Position numbers and translations under genes: made by a program | Notes under the pieces: generated by a model | The model's input: only the letters and a program-made list of their open reading frames with translations | Told to the model about the DNA's origin: nothing | Database searches by the model: none | Part shown: positions 25,811 through 37,340 of the stretch, in pieces | Numbering within the stretch: the first letter of the stretch is position 1 | Layout: each line of letters starts with the position of its first letter | DNA from: Acanthopleura granulata | Lineage: Eukaryota > Mollusca > Polyplacophora > Chitonida > Chitonidae | Direction: 5' to 3' | DNA: 64,000 bases | Assembly (NCBI GenBank): GCA_016165875.1 | Contig: JABBOT010000014.1 | Span: 7,917,255 to 7,981,254, forward strand

Positions 25811-27850
25811 GACGCCAGATTTTGGGCAAGGAATGGTGTAAAGACACTGCCGCAGTGTTGAAAGCCTATATATCCGGCCCGACCCTAAATGGGAAAATCA
25901 TGTTTCTGTGGTGGTGTGGCCTTGAGTAATCCAGGGGTTCACCCCAGGGAGTGAGTATTAAGGGGGGGTAGGGGGAGAGAGGAGCAGGCATCTTTGTTGT
26001 TGTTGTATGCCAGAGTAGAATGGCCAGGTTAATGCGGACTTGGTTCCCAAGAACAGGTTAACAATGGAATCGATTTAATGGGAAAAAAGGAAAAGACAGT
26101 TGGGAATTGTTCAAAGTTAATTTCCTTTTTATGATGCAAAGAACAACTATAATACTACACCCAGTAGGGTGCAAGTACACCTTCCGGGTTAATTTTGGCA
26201 CATGATACATGATTTGTGTATATGAGCTTGGAATCAAGGAAAGAGTGTCGAAGTTAAAAATCTGAACAAAATGAAAAGCTTGTCACATATGTTACTCCTT
26301 AAACTGTAACCCTAATATAATATAGAATTTAAGAGCTAAATCTATAGCACAAAATGATAGCTGTTTTTTGTTAATTTTAAACAAACCACATATATAATTT
26401 TTTCACATATTATTTTTCAATAACGCTATTCGTTTACACCAAGAAATGCTACATCTGACAACATCTGACAAGTGTAAAACAGATTTGTCCAAGGCCATAA
26501 CAAAGGAATAGTTCTTACAAAACAATACTGGCATAAAAATTCGGCATCTTCACACAAAAGCCCTGAATGACCAGTTCGATGCTACACACAGATATGGCAT
26601 GTCAGTGTTGTGGTTTTAAGTTACAAGTCTTAGGTAACTACAAGTACACTATTCTGATCGCCAAATGTCATAAACTAATCATTTATCCCTCAGCTTTCTG
26701 TCGCATGTATCCCTGCGTTTATAACCATGGACCATCAGGTACATGTATTTGTATCAGGAAAAAATTTGAGCACGTTACTAAAAATCTGATTTGGTTCCCA
26801 ATAACAAAAGATACTTGCATTAAAAAAGAAAGTCACACTGTCCAAAAATATCTTGTCATGTGAAAAAAAAATCATAAAACATGAGTCCACAGGTGTCAAC
26901 AAAGAAAAAAAAAAGGAAAAAATAAGTAATAAATAAAACATGGATTTGAGACCTGTAGTTTTTTTTACTATCTCAAATTACTTTTAATAAAAAAGAACTT
27001 TATCGATATGTCTACAATCTTAACGTAAGTAATCTGATTCACTTATCGTATAGAATGCCTGTGATTAAAAGCATTCTTAAGATGCCACAAGACCATCTTA
27101 TAAATATCACCCGTCAGCGTTTGCTATACCCCATTCAATGTGCTACACATAACATAAATGTGCTACACATGACATAAATGCACTGTTACTGTCTCTACTG
27201 CCATATAAGCAACATCAATTGCAACTGAACAGGTGGCCATTACCCAACGGTTGTGAGCCACCACTTAACTAATTAATGGATAATTACGCACAAAAGCTAG
27301 AGAGTAAAAGTGTAAGAAAATTACAGGTTGCCAGAAACGCCAGCTCTGCAGATTACTCAAGTCAGCATCAAATGGACATTATGTGGAGGCCTGTGTTTGG
27401 CCTCAGAGATGCACATCGCATGTTACTGCCACTAAACACACTGCTTATATGTGACCAGTGTGAAGGGGCACATGCAATATTCCACCTCCCTACTGAACAC
27501 CACAGCTGGTAATTTGGGAGATGTACCTGACCCATGGGGTTATGTATCGACTAATCTCTACCCACATCAGAGTGTCTTTAATCGACTCATTGCATGCAAG
27601 TATCGCACTTCTGAAATGCAATTTTAAAGGTTCATGTGACTTAAGAATAGACAGAGAATTAAATTAAGCCATTAAGGTACCACACAGGCAGCCAGAACTT
27701 AAAATTAATGTGTGCAGGCCTAATAATCAAAATTGCCTAGCATCAGATTTGAACTCACAACGGTAGAAGACTTTTACATGAAGTTGTGGAGAAAACCAAA
27801 ATGCCACAACATACATGTACAGTAGTAACATATAATATCAATCAACATAC
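25811..27850. other. Unassigned DNA
   Basis: G-rich run near 25961-25978. A short direct repeat at 27138-27180 is two 20-bp units of GTGCTACACATAACATAAAT type. Another, ACATCTGACA, is doubled at 26451-26470. No gene supported. Confidence 0.45.
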
Positions 27851-28068
27851 ATGCCAAAGACACCAGACATGACACCCCATTTAATCACATTATACTGACA
27901 CTGGGCCAACTAGTCCCGTTTCCTTGCTCTAACCTCTCAGTGCTGAGTGCCAAGCAAGGCAGCAACAAGTACCATTTTTGAAGTCTTAGGCATGACCCGA
28001 CCCAGGTTTGATCCCAGGTCTCCTGACCTCAGAGGAAAGGCTCTAACCACCAGGCCACCAAGATTGTT
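27851..28068 (-). mobile_element. tRNA-derived SINE, family C
   Basis: Read on minus, a tRNA-like head (GGTGGCCTGGTGGTTAGAGC, then a B-box-like GGGATCAAACCTGG) is followed by GGTCGGGTCATGCCTAAGAC. It ends in a body whose plus-strand form is GACACCAGACATGACACCCC at about 27859-27878. A second, eroded copy of this body is at 61423. No sequence is shared with families A and B. No clear TSD was found. I recall similar elements in molluscs, which I cannot verify here. Confidence 0.7.
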
Positions 28069-29560
28069 GCTGAGTTAAAGGAAATTGTATTCCCCCTCAA
28101 TGCACCTAGTATAAACAATGGAAAGCTGCACCCATTAGATGTGATATTTGATGTTTAGTCAAGTCATCCAAATACTTAGAGTAATTCACACAGGCTAATA
28201 ACAGTTGTGAACATGTAAATCTCACAATTATAATATGCTTTAAAAAGCTGGGAAACTTAAAGGACAGTGCAATGTTTATTCAAAAACATCTTCAAAGACT
28301 GAGACTTTGATGTTCCATTTCGTTCCACTGAACATTAAAAGAACTGAAAAACCTTATTTTCTTAGACCAGGCAGATCTGATATTTGCAAGCCACAAACCA
28401 ACACTCCTTCTTACTTTGTTTTCTTTCCACAGCCTATCAATCTGAAAGATATAAAGCCAATTCGGAACTAAAAATGCATACTACAGCTGTATGACAAACA
28501 CATGATACTGAATGAACCTGTCTCACTTGCTTTTTTATTTCTCTTTGTAAACCATCTTAAATGCAAAACCCACCACTGATATCTAAGCGTTTTTGCGTTA
28601 AAATGAGTTTTAAACTCCCTATGGTGTAAGGTCATTAGTTGCTTAAATATCTCATAACTTTCGGGAAACGATCCACTTTGCTTGATTGAAAGCTCACCAG
28701 TATTAAAGCCTTCTACTCTGGAACACATCTGGGCTTTCAACCTGGTTTTGTGGAACAAAATGTGCAAGGAACCACTTGACAAAATTGTACATTTCAGCAG
28801 ACGGCCAGACGTTTAAGTAAAGAAATTGTGACATTAGAAAACACAGGAACAATTGCAGTCACAAAAGTGCGAATAAATCTTACAAATAAAGGCTGAAAGG
28901 GCGGAAAATAGTCAAATTCTAAATGTAATGCATTGCGTTGCAAGCAGCTACGGGTGCTTGTACATGTTTTAGAACAGCCTAACCAAGTGCAATCCATCAG
29001 GTATAGAATACATACCGTCACTGTGGAAAAAAAATTTTTTAAATTTAAAAAAAACAAACCATTATCTACTTAGGTAGATATTTTTAACCACATGACAACT
29101 TCATGATCTCATCAAAATTCTTACTTCTTCAAATTACAACCCACAGACTACTCCGCTACTTTTTTCCCATTATTTTATACTTCTTCGGAAGACCAGAAAC
29201 TGTCAATAAAGAAAATGCAGTTCCATCTTCCAAAACGCAATTAATATTCATGACTTCAATCATTTTAACATGCTCTTGAAGGGGGGGAAAAGATGAAGGA
29301 CTGCCGTGGCGCGGCAACAGAACACCTCTGTATCTGCTGATTCATAAACTTTGATTTATCTCAGGCTTGAAATAAACCAGCATCAGAAAAGAAGAGCTTC
29401 ACAAGTGCTGGAATCACAAAACCGGGATCGAGCAGTTTTTACAAATTTCCCCTTCCCTTGAGTAACGAAATTCCTTGGGCCTTTGATCTGTGCTAACTGA
29501 GTAAAATTAATAAAGGACACTAAAAGAGAAAGACCTCTCCTCTACTCTTGACACTATCAT
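28069..29560. other. Unassigned AT-rich DNA
   Basis: Short frames only; T- and A-runs around 29028-29055. A GTCACAAAAGTG word at 28858 recalls part of miR-153 but lacks its seed and hairpin. Confidence 0.45.
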
Positions 29561-29895
29561 CGGTGGCGGGGCTCAGCCAGGAGAAGAGTCCCAATCTCAT
29601 TTCAGCCGTTTGAGTCGCATCAGCGCGCAGAGTAACAACGTTACGGAGACGCGCGATTCGCGGTTACAGGTATTAACACTGCTGATCACTCTGTAAAATT
29701 GTCTTTCAGGATCCCACGCCAAAATCTGACCAAGGGGTTAAATTGGCTTTTCTTCTTCAGTAGGGCCGTAATTCAGTTGAGTTCACTTGGCTGTCAACGC
29801 GAGGGCACGATGTGCAGCTCGGGCGTTACAGCGCACAGCTCCGATTGGACGTTAATGAAATATAAAGTGGGCGAGTCGAGTTACATTTCATCATG
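29561..29895. promoter_or_regulatory. Dense CpG cluster, candidate promoter or enhancer
   Basis: CpGs crowd into about 29605-29670 (for example CATCAGCGCGCAG, GGAGACGCGCGATTCGCGG) and again at 29764-29880. The second group includes an inverted CCAAT word (CCGATTGG at about 29839) and AATATAAAGTGGGCG at about 29858. Such CpG density is exceptional for the window. The sequence fits an unmethylated promoter or enhancer, but neither strand shows a convincing first exon. Confidence 0.35.
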
Positions 29896-30844
29896 AAGTG
29901 CTGGACAAACTCTAATTACTGGTGATCTGTTAGCCAGTTGCACAGCTATAGACATCACAAACGGTGGCCATTACAGATGCTATCATTGCATTTTGACTTA
30001 CTCCTCTCCACTTCATTGATCCTCCCCTCCGGCAGGTTGATACACAACACATACACTCATGCCATAATAACAGGAGCAGCCAACATATCCGTTCTAACGT
30101 CTTCCACAACATATACATCTTCAAATATGCTTGAAAGGCTAGTATCTTAAGTGTTTCGAGGCCTACATTAAGTTAATTACAATGTACCCCAGTTGCCAGC
30201 ATAATATAACTGAAGGCCTATTGGTTAACGGTCTGCTGCCAAACAAAATCAAACAGCTTGTTGCTCACAGAAAATATCAGATGGTAGCAATCTGAGATTG
30301 ATAAATAATGAGGGTCTCATCTTGGCCAATTCGGAATCCAATGCATGGACCTACAGCCAACATATACTAACTGTGATCCAAACTTGGTCTTTTTAGGTAA
30401 ACCTAGGCCACACGAATAAGCAAAATTACCCCAACCAATCTTCTAAAATGGCCTCTGGAACCAAAGAAAGTAACTACATCGAAGTATGTACTATTCCATA
30501 CCATGTATTTAGTTTGGGGCCTGATAATGTTTTTGCTTGTCTGAAATATGGTCATATGGAATGAATATAAGGTCTATGGAAAAAGAAAAGCAAACCAATT
30601 ACTCTGAAAAAGACACTGACTTTTGGCATGCTACTGACCAACTTTTCCTCGTGTAATGTACAGATATGCACACCACCATGTTGGTAGAAAACAAAAGAGA
30701 GAAAACTCATCGGCCACCTCTTGTTACCAAGGCTCCACAGCAACAGGGAGGGGAAATTCCCTGTCCATGGAATAGTTTGAAAGTGCAGCTTGTATGTCCC
30801 AACAACTCACAAGCACATTAACCACTCGGTCATCATCTGCAAAT
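29896..30844. other. Unassigned DNA
   Basis: Opposing 64- and 70-codon frames at 29930-30150 are mutual shadows. Nothing recognised. Confidence 0.45.
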
Positions 30845-31401
30845 ACTCCCTTCTCACTTCTCACTCATAACACACCTACATGATAACAACACCACCCAGC
30901 CAGTGAGATGTAAAATGTAATATTCCCTTCTCACTCAAAACACACCTACAAGATAACAGCTCCACCCAGCCAGCGAGATGTAAAATGTAATATTCCCTTC
31001 TCATTTCTCACTCATAACACACCTACATGATAACAGCTCCACCCAGCCAGCGAGATGTAAAATGTAATATTCCCTTCTCACTCAAAACACACCTACAAGA
31101 TAACAGCTCCACCCAGCCAGTGAGATGTACAATGTAATATTCCCTTCTCATTTCTCACTCATAACACACCTACAAGATAACAGCTCCACCCAACCAGTGA
31201 GATGTACAATGTAATATTCCCTTCTCATTTCTCACTCATAACACACCTACAATATAACAGCTCCACCCAGCCAGCGAGATGTACAATGTAATATTCCCTT
31301 CTCACTTCACACTCATAACACACCTACAAGATAACAGCTCCACCCAGCCAGCGAGATGTACAATGTAATATTCCCTTCTCACTTCTCACTCAAGCACAGC
31401 T
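30845..31401. repeat. 77-bp minisatellite with 70-bp variant units
   Basis: Units contain CTCATAACACACCTACAAGA, TAACAGCTCCACCCAGCCAG and GAGATGTACAATGTAATATT. The TATTCCC word recurs at 30921, 30991, 31068, 31138, 31215, 31292 and 31369, spacings 70, 77, 70, 77, 77 and 77. The 70-bp units lack 7 bp (TTTCTCA-type) after TCCCTTCTCA. About seven and a half units, ending in CTCACTCAAGC at 31385-31395. Confidence 0.95.
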
Positions 31402-31559
31402 CCTTCTCACCTAGCAGAGTGTGAAGTTGCGAACACAAGAAAAGTGGACAAGGAAAAAAAGAACGGCCAGAGATTTAACACGTCTAAAAAAATATAAGAT
31501 GACAAAAAAAGGATCGGAAAACACCATTCGGAAACTCGAAGCTCTCTGGAAGTGATTTA
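31402..31559. other. Spacer
   Basis: Unique A-rich sequence after the minisatellite; nothing recognised. Confidence 0.4.
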
Positions 31560-31745
31560 CTCAAGCCTTGATCAAATAAAGCACACGTGTTCGCCAAGTA
31601 TTACAACAAATGGATTAGGCCAAGCTGGGCATTTTTTGTTAGTTCTAATTTTCGAGAGAAGGTAAATTTGTAGTGCTGTCGAGGCCGGCCATCATGAATT
31701 AAATCGAGGCACTTAGGCGGAAAGCTTTAACAGGAAGTTGCCGTG
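31560..31745. promoter_or_regulatory. Candidate conserved non-coding block
   Basis: Complex sequence with TGTCGAGGCCGGCCATCATG, GAATTAAATCGAG and an ETS-like CAGGAAGT, set between A-rich flanks. Read as possible regulatory DNA on composition alone. Confidence 0.2.
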
Positions 31746-32544
31746 TAACACACACACACCCAGGCTCAATGACACATTCCAACAAAATATGGCTCAATTT
31801 GCTTCTAGGGCATTTGAGTGTGATGTGAACAGTGTCTCCTTCGTGCCCACATCTCCATCAGGCTTCACATGTGGCATCTTAACCAGATCATCGGATCCAA
31901 ATACATATACGTTACTTGAACATCAATTTCTCAAAAATCATACAACACATAGAAATAAACTTTAATCAACAAGAAATTGCAATCCAGACCCCAAGCAGAG
32001 TTTACTCTGTACTGATGGAAGGCTTGTAGTCATGGAAACAAGAGACATTCTAGAAATAATTCATGGTGAATTTAAAAAAAAAGAAAATTTAAAAACAAAA
32101 AAATAAAAAGAACGGGGGACGGGGGAACTTGGAACTGAAGATGAAATAAATCAATAAATTTGATTCATCAAAATTTCAAGGGGTGATAAAGTGTAATCTG
32201 CCATGCTAGAAATCATATAAAGTATGGAGTTGAAAAAATATGCAATAACGCAAATAATTTCAATACCACCCCTAGGGAGAAAATTAAAGCAAAAAAAGAA
32301 AATACCACTGCAAGTTTCTCTGAAATGAATCCTATCTGCATGCATGCTTATGCTGAGACTCATTTGGAATTCATACATGGGAAGGGATCAATCACCAACA
32401 TTTAGAAGCAATGTATAATCCACAGAATTTGGACATTTTCTTCATTTTCCAAAAATAATTCCAGACTAGAATTTAAATTGCAAGGCCTTAGGTAAAGAGC
32501 GTGTCTTTCGCCACATGTTGTTCACTTTGGCAAGCTGAATGGCT
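31746..32544. other. Unassigned DNA
   Basis: A-rich tract at 32073-32112. The 75-codon frames here have no recognisable content. Confidence 0.45.
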
Positions 32545-34243
32545 ACCCTCAATCTGCCAACCTTACTCACTGTCCAGTCTTCTCTATTCCCCAATCTGCC
32601 TGCCTCCCCCAATGTCCAGTCTGCTCTAGCCCTAATCTGCCTACCTCACTCACTGCCGAGTCTCCTCTGTCCCAAATCTGTTTGCCTCACCCACTGTCCA
32701 GTCTACTCTACCCACAATCTGTCTCCCTCACCCAATGTCCAGTCTGCTCTACCCCAAATCTGTCTGCCTCACCCACTGTAGTCTGCTCTACCCCAAATCT
32801 GACTGCCTCATTCACTGTCAAGTCTGCTCTACCTCCAATCTGTACGCCTCACTCTCTGTACAGTCTGATCTACCCCAAATCTGACTGCCTCATTCACTGT
32901 CAAGTCTGCTCTACCTCCAATCTGTACGCCTCACTCACTGTACAGTCTGCTCTGCCCCAAATCTGTCTGCCTCACTCACTGTCCAGTTTGCCCTACCCCA
33001 AATCTGTGTGCCTCACCCACTGTCCAGTCTGCTCTACCTCCAATCTGTCTGCCTCACTCACTGTCCAGTCCGCTCTACCTCCAATCTGTATGCACCACTC
33101 ACTGTCCAGTCTGCTCTACCTCCAATCTGTCTGCCTCATTCACTGTCCAGTCTGCTCTACCTCTAATCTGTCTGCCTCACTCACTGTACGGTCTGCTCTA
33201 CCCCAAATCTGTCTACCTCACTCTCTACCTCCAATCTGTATGCCTCACTCTCTGTACAGTCTGCTGTACCCCAAATCTGTCTGCCTCACTCACTGTCAAG
33301 TCTGCTCTACCTCCAATCTGTACGCCTCACTCTCTGTACAGTCTGCTCTACCCCAAATCTGACTGCCTCACCCTCTGTACAGTCTGCTCTACCCCAAATC
33401 TGTTTGCCTCACCCTCTGTACAGTCTGCTCTACCTCCAATCTGTACGCCTCACTCACTGTCCAGTCCGCTCTACCTCCAATCTGTATGCACCACTCACTG
33501 TCCAGTCTGCTCTACCTCCAATCTGTCTGCCTCACTCACTGTCCAGTCCGCTCTACCTCCAATCTGTATGCACCACTCACTGTCCAGTCTGCTCTACCCC
33601 AAATCTATCCGCCTCGCTCACTGTCCAGTGTGCTCTACCTCCAATCTGTCTGCCTCATTCACTGTCCAGTCTGCTCTACCTCCAATCTGTCTGCCTCACT
33701 CACTGTACGGTCTGCTCTACCCCAAATCTGTCTACCTCACTCTCTACCTCCAATCTGTATGCCTCAGTCTCTGTACAGTCTGCTCTACCCCAAATCTGTC
33801 TGCCTCACTCACTGTCCAGTCTGCTCTACCTCCAATCTGTACGCCTCACTCTCTGTACAGTCTGCTCTACCCCAAATCTGTTTGCCTCACCCTCTGTACA
33901 GTCTGCTCTACCTCCAATCTGTACGCCTCACCCACTATACAGTCTACTCTACCCCAAATCTGTCTGCCTCATTCACTGTCCACTTTGCTCTACCTCCAAT
34001 CTGTATGCCTCACCCACTGTCCAGTCTGCTCTACCCCAAATCTGTCTGCCTCACTCACTGTCCAGTCTGCTCTACCCCAAATCTGTCTACCTCACTCTCT
34101 ACCGCCAATCTGTATGCCTCACTCTCTGTACAGTCTGCTGTACCCCAAATCTGCCTGCCCCTGATCCAGTCTGCTCTACCATCAACCTGTCTGCCTCACT
34201 CACTGTCCAGTCTGCTCTACCTCAAATCTGTCTGCCCAATAAT
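32545..34243. repeat. Large CT-rich 41-bp minisatellite, about 40 units
   Basis: The core unit is 41 bp, TGTCTGCCTCACTCACTGTC plus CAGTCTGCTCTACCCCAAATC, with alternating CCTCCAATCTGTATGC-type variants. Some units are internally shortened (CTCACTCTCTACC at about 33210, 33740 and 34090), and the surrounding ~120-bp pattern recurs, so blocks have been copied as larger modules. As 41 is not a multiple of three, the three plus frames interchange from unit to unit. None contains a stop, so frames of 198-287 codons overlap in all phases. This is a satellite effect, not a gene. Confidence 0.95.
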
Positions 34244-34269
34244 CATGTAACCTGTGACTGTCTATAACT

Positions 34270-34560
34270 CAGACGCTCAGCAATTTGCCAGCTGTCAACA
34301 GCATACACACGCCACAAACATCAGAACACAGCCGTCAAATCTAGGGCACCTCACGTGGCAAAGGGCATTAGCAGGAATTATCACAGAGAAATTCGCCTTA
34401 ATAATTTACCTTATTAGTCCATCAAAATTCGTCCCCCTAGTCTAATTAAGGCTAAGGGTCTGTCCCCCAGGGAAATCAGAGGGTGGCCGGGTGCAAAGAT
34501 TAAGCGCTTCCTTTAACCCTCTCTTGGGATTGCTGGCTGTCGGTACCCATAGAGGAAAAT
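34270..34560. promoter_or_regulatory. Candidate conserved non-coding block
   Basis: Immediately right of the minisatellite lies a complex, TAAT-rich stretch. It has GCCTTAATAATTTACC, TAGTCTAATTAAGG, a TCF/LEF-like CAAAGATTA and CACGTGG (E-box). Several factor-type words within 250 bp suggest an enhancer. Inference from words only. Confidence 0.28.
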
Positions 34561-35590
34561 ACCCAGTAAGATCAACATCGTGAAACAGTGGACCACTGTC
34601 TAATGTAACCCTACAGGTGAACTTTTTATTCTTCACAGACAGAAGTCAACATCAAAGCCTACTGATGAAATTAAACATATGAAGCAGGTGTATATAAACC
34701 TGAACAGAATCTTCAAGGAGTGCTTCTAAAGCAAAATCGGGAAGTCCTCCACTGAAATCCTGCGCATACTAATAGTCAATATGCAGGTTCTAATAAACTC
34801 TGCATTCTTTAAAGCTTAACTTAAGATCAAAACATATAGTGTTGCCTATTCTGTAGCTGATTAACTTGGTAAAAATTAGATTACAGTCTTTCTTTTTATT
34901 TAAATCAAGGACTGCTTTGGTATGGGTCCTGCAGGGGCTGATTATTGATAGATCTAGTTGTCTTTCCAGGCAATCTTAACAGTTTTGTTAATGTAATGAA
35001 CAGTGTCAGTATCCTTGACTTAAAATGATTTGATATGTCGAGTGCCAATGTTGAGTGACCAGTTGACCAGAACTGTTTTGGAGCTGGCGTTACACGTCAG
35101 TTATGCATGTCATAAACATCTTCATGTACACATTTACAGAAAGTGCATGTTACCATGTTGGGAAGGAACAATTAGGTCATTTATAGTCGCACACAAAAAA
35201 AATCACAGACTAGTGAACTCTGAGAACAGATACCTGCAGATTAAAACAGAAAGTAAACACCAGACAGTAAACAACAGAAAGTAAACACCAGAAAGTACAG
35301 AATGACGCAATCTCGTCCTAAAGTTGCCATTTCAACAACGCCTAAACTTCCTTTTACAAATTTCATAGAAATCTCGGCTTGAAGAGTTGTTAGATCCTCT
35401 GTGATGATTTCCATCGACAAAGTTGCTACTGCAAAACCTTGTCCACGTCAATGATATTCCATCAAATTTGTCTTCACTATGAACAGTGCCTTAAATTTTA
35501 CAATGGGTGTGCACACTCATTGTAAAACACCCTGCCATCTTTCTCACACTCAAACGTGTGTCTTCTATTTCTGCCTGCAAGTGATACATT
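34561..35590. other. Unassigned DNA
   Basis: Small direct repeat of AGAAAGTAAACACCAGA words at 35248-35298. No gene. Confidence 0.45.
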
Positions 35591-36010
35591 ATTTTGTGTC
35601 TGAAAGCTGCTCGACTTATAAACTGGTATCATTCACTCGCTCCCCAGCCACCATCACTTCTAAGAGTGCCTTTACAAGCTGCCGTCCTTGATTCATTGGC
35701 CGCATCACCTTCCGCTAATTAGTTCTATTCACTAACTACCCAGTACATTTATCGGCGCATTCATATCCGATCGGCACTATAACATCGCAAAACCCTCTCA
35801 CTAAAGCCTTCCTCTGGGGGAAGGACCAGCAGCCTTTGTTTGTAATTAGAGGGGAATGGCAGTGGGCAGTGGTAAAAGCTATCATTACCTAGATCATGGA
35901 CATTATTCCTCGTGAAGGCTCGCCTCTCCCAGACCATCCACTGGCAGGATGCTGAACGTGCGAGAGCATGGAAACCAGTCATTACACTGCGGGAAGGTAT
36001 TAAGCTTCAA
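35591..36010. promoter_or_regulatory. Candidate conserved non-coding block
   Basis: GC-richer than its flanks, with CCTTTGTTTGTAATTAGA (SOX-like next to a TAATTA core) at 35835-35852, CCGCTAATTAG at about 35712 and CATATCCGATCGGC at about 35763. No strong open frame. Possible enhancer. Confidence 0.28.
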
Positions 36011-37340
36011 TCTGAGATGATGAGGAGAGGGGATCCTCGTAAGATGTTAGCCCCGCCACAACTTTAACAAACACCTGGGTATATATCTACTTCTTTCCGT
36101 TTATAATATCCCCATCCCCCTCCGATCCCACTCCTTTAAAAGCCACCCTAGGAGTTAGGGTTACAATGTGATCCTGATCCCTTCCTATGCCAGTGTTACT
36201 GTCTCTGCTATGTACTTCACAGTGACAGGAATTACCTAATAGGAGCAAGTGCTACATCATTACTGACTGAATGACTGCCAGAGAGACTGACTGATTGATT
36301 GGCTGTCCAACTGATTGACTGACAGGCTTGTACAACCAGGTCTATACCTTGTGTCACCAATTATAAGTCTCTTGAGTTGCTGCCAACTTGACAGAGTGCT
36401 CATGCACCTAAGATTTTGCAAAACAGAGGAAACTAATTTGATGCCTCCTCACATTCTGTTGCAGAGGACGAGACTTTTAAAACAACTCAATTTGTAAAAT
36501 AAGAAAATGTTTTCAATAAGGGCAGTTTTTTGCCAAGTTTTTAATTCTACATGCGAGAACTGAAGAGCAGTGTCTACACAGTGTCCACTCAGAACTAATT
36601 AAGGGTGTTTTTTTCAGTGATCATTCTGTTTATAAATTTTATTCAGAAATTTAACATCAGCTTCGCAGCAAAAGCAGGAACAGAACTGGGACCCAATGTA
36701 CATTAAAGGCTACACATATCTGCCAGCAATCACATGTGGAAGTAAGTCATTTAACTGTAACTGTCATGCATGGAACAAAAACAAAATCTAATGTGTGGAA
36801 ACACAGAGTGAGCTATTAACAAACTTTAACCGACTTATTTACAAATCCAACAGTCCAAAAAACCACTTTTGCAATAAAAAAAAAAAGAACACCGCAAAAA
36901 ATCTTCTTCGAGCATTTCTTGGGAAACACATTAATTAACCTCAAAAACATTTTATATTCTCCCATTTTTTGCATGAAAATGGCAACGCACTTGTGTTATG
37001 TTACACAAGTCACGTTTCTAATGAAGCTATTACACTTGACACAGTTAATGTGAACTAACAGCTAACTACATCACATGCATTATCCTAGATGTAAAAAAAA
37101 AAAAATGCGAAACTTTCAAATTAATGAAGACAAGAACAGTTACTATGTCTATTATGCCCAACTCCTTAAAAGAAAACACCTGCACAATCTAACAGCCATT
37201 ATAAAAAGGTTAACCTTATTACCCTTTAATTACACTCTGCCCTTAAGTAATTTACTATTTTGAAATAACCTAGTGCTTTTCACATAAAAGCACCCATGTG
37301 TGAATTACTAGAGCAAAAGAAGCAGAACAAAGTTTTACCC
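36011..37340. other. Unassigned DNA with a degenerate simple repeat
   Basis: Impure CTGACTGATTGATTGG-type repetition at about 36259-36322. A12 run at 37091-37103. No gene. Confidence 0.45.

Noticed and set aside
28850..28880. miR-153-like word TTGCAGTCACAAAAGTG
   Set aside because: The seed is broken by a 2-base loss and the flanks do not fold into a miRNA hairpin by eye.
32682..34267. Forward frames of 198-287 codons, Leu/Ser/Cys/Pro-rich
   Set aside because: All three phases of one CT-rich 41-bp array lack stops, so openness carries no coding information.
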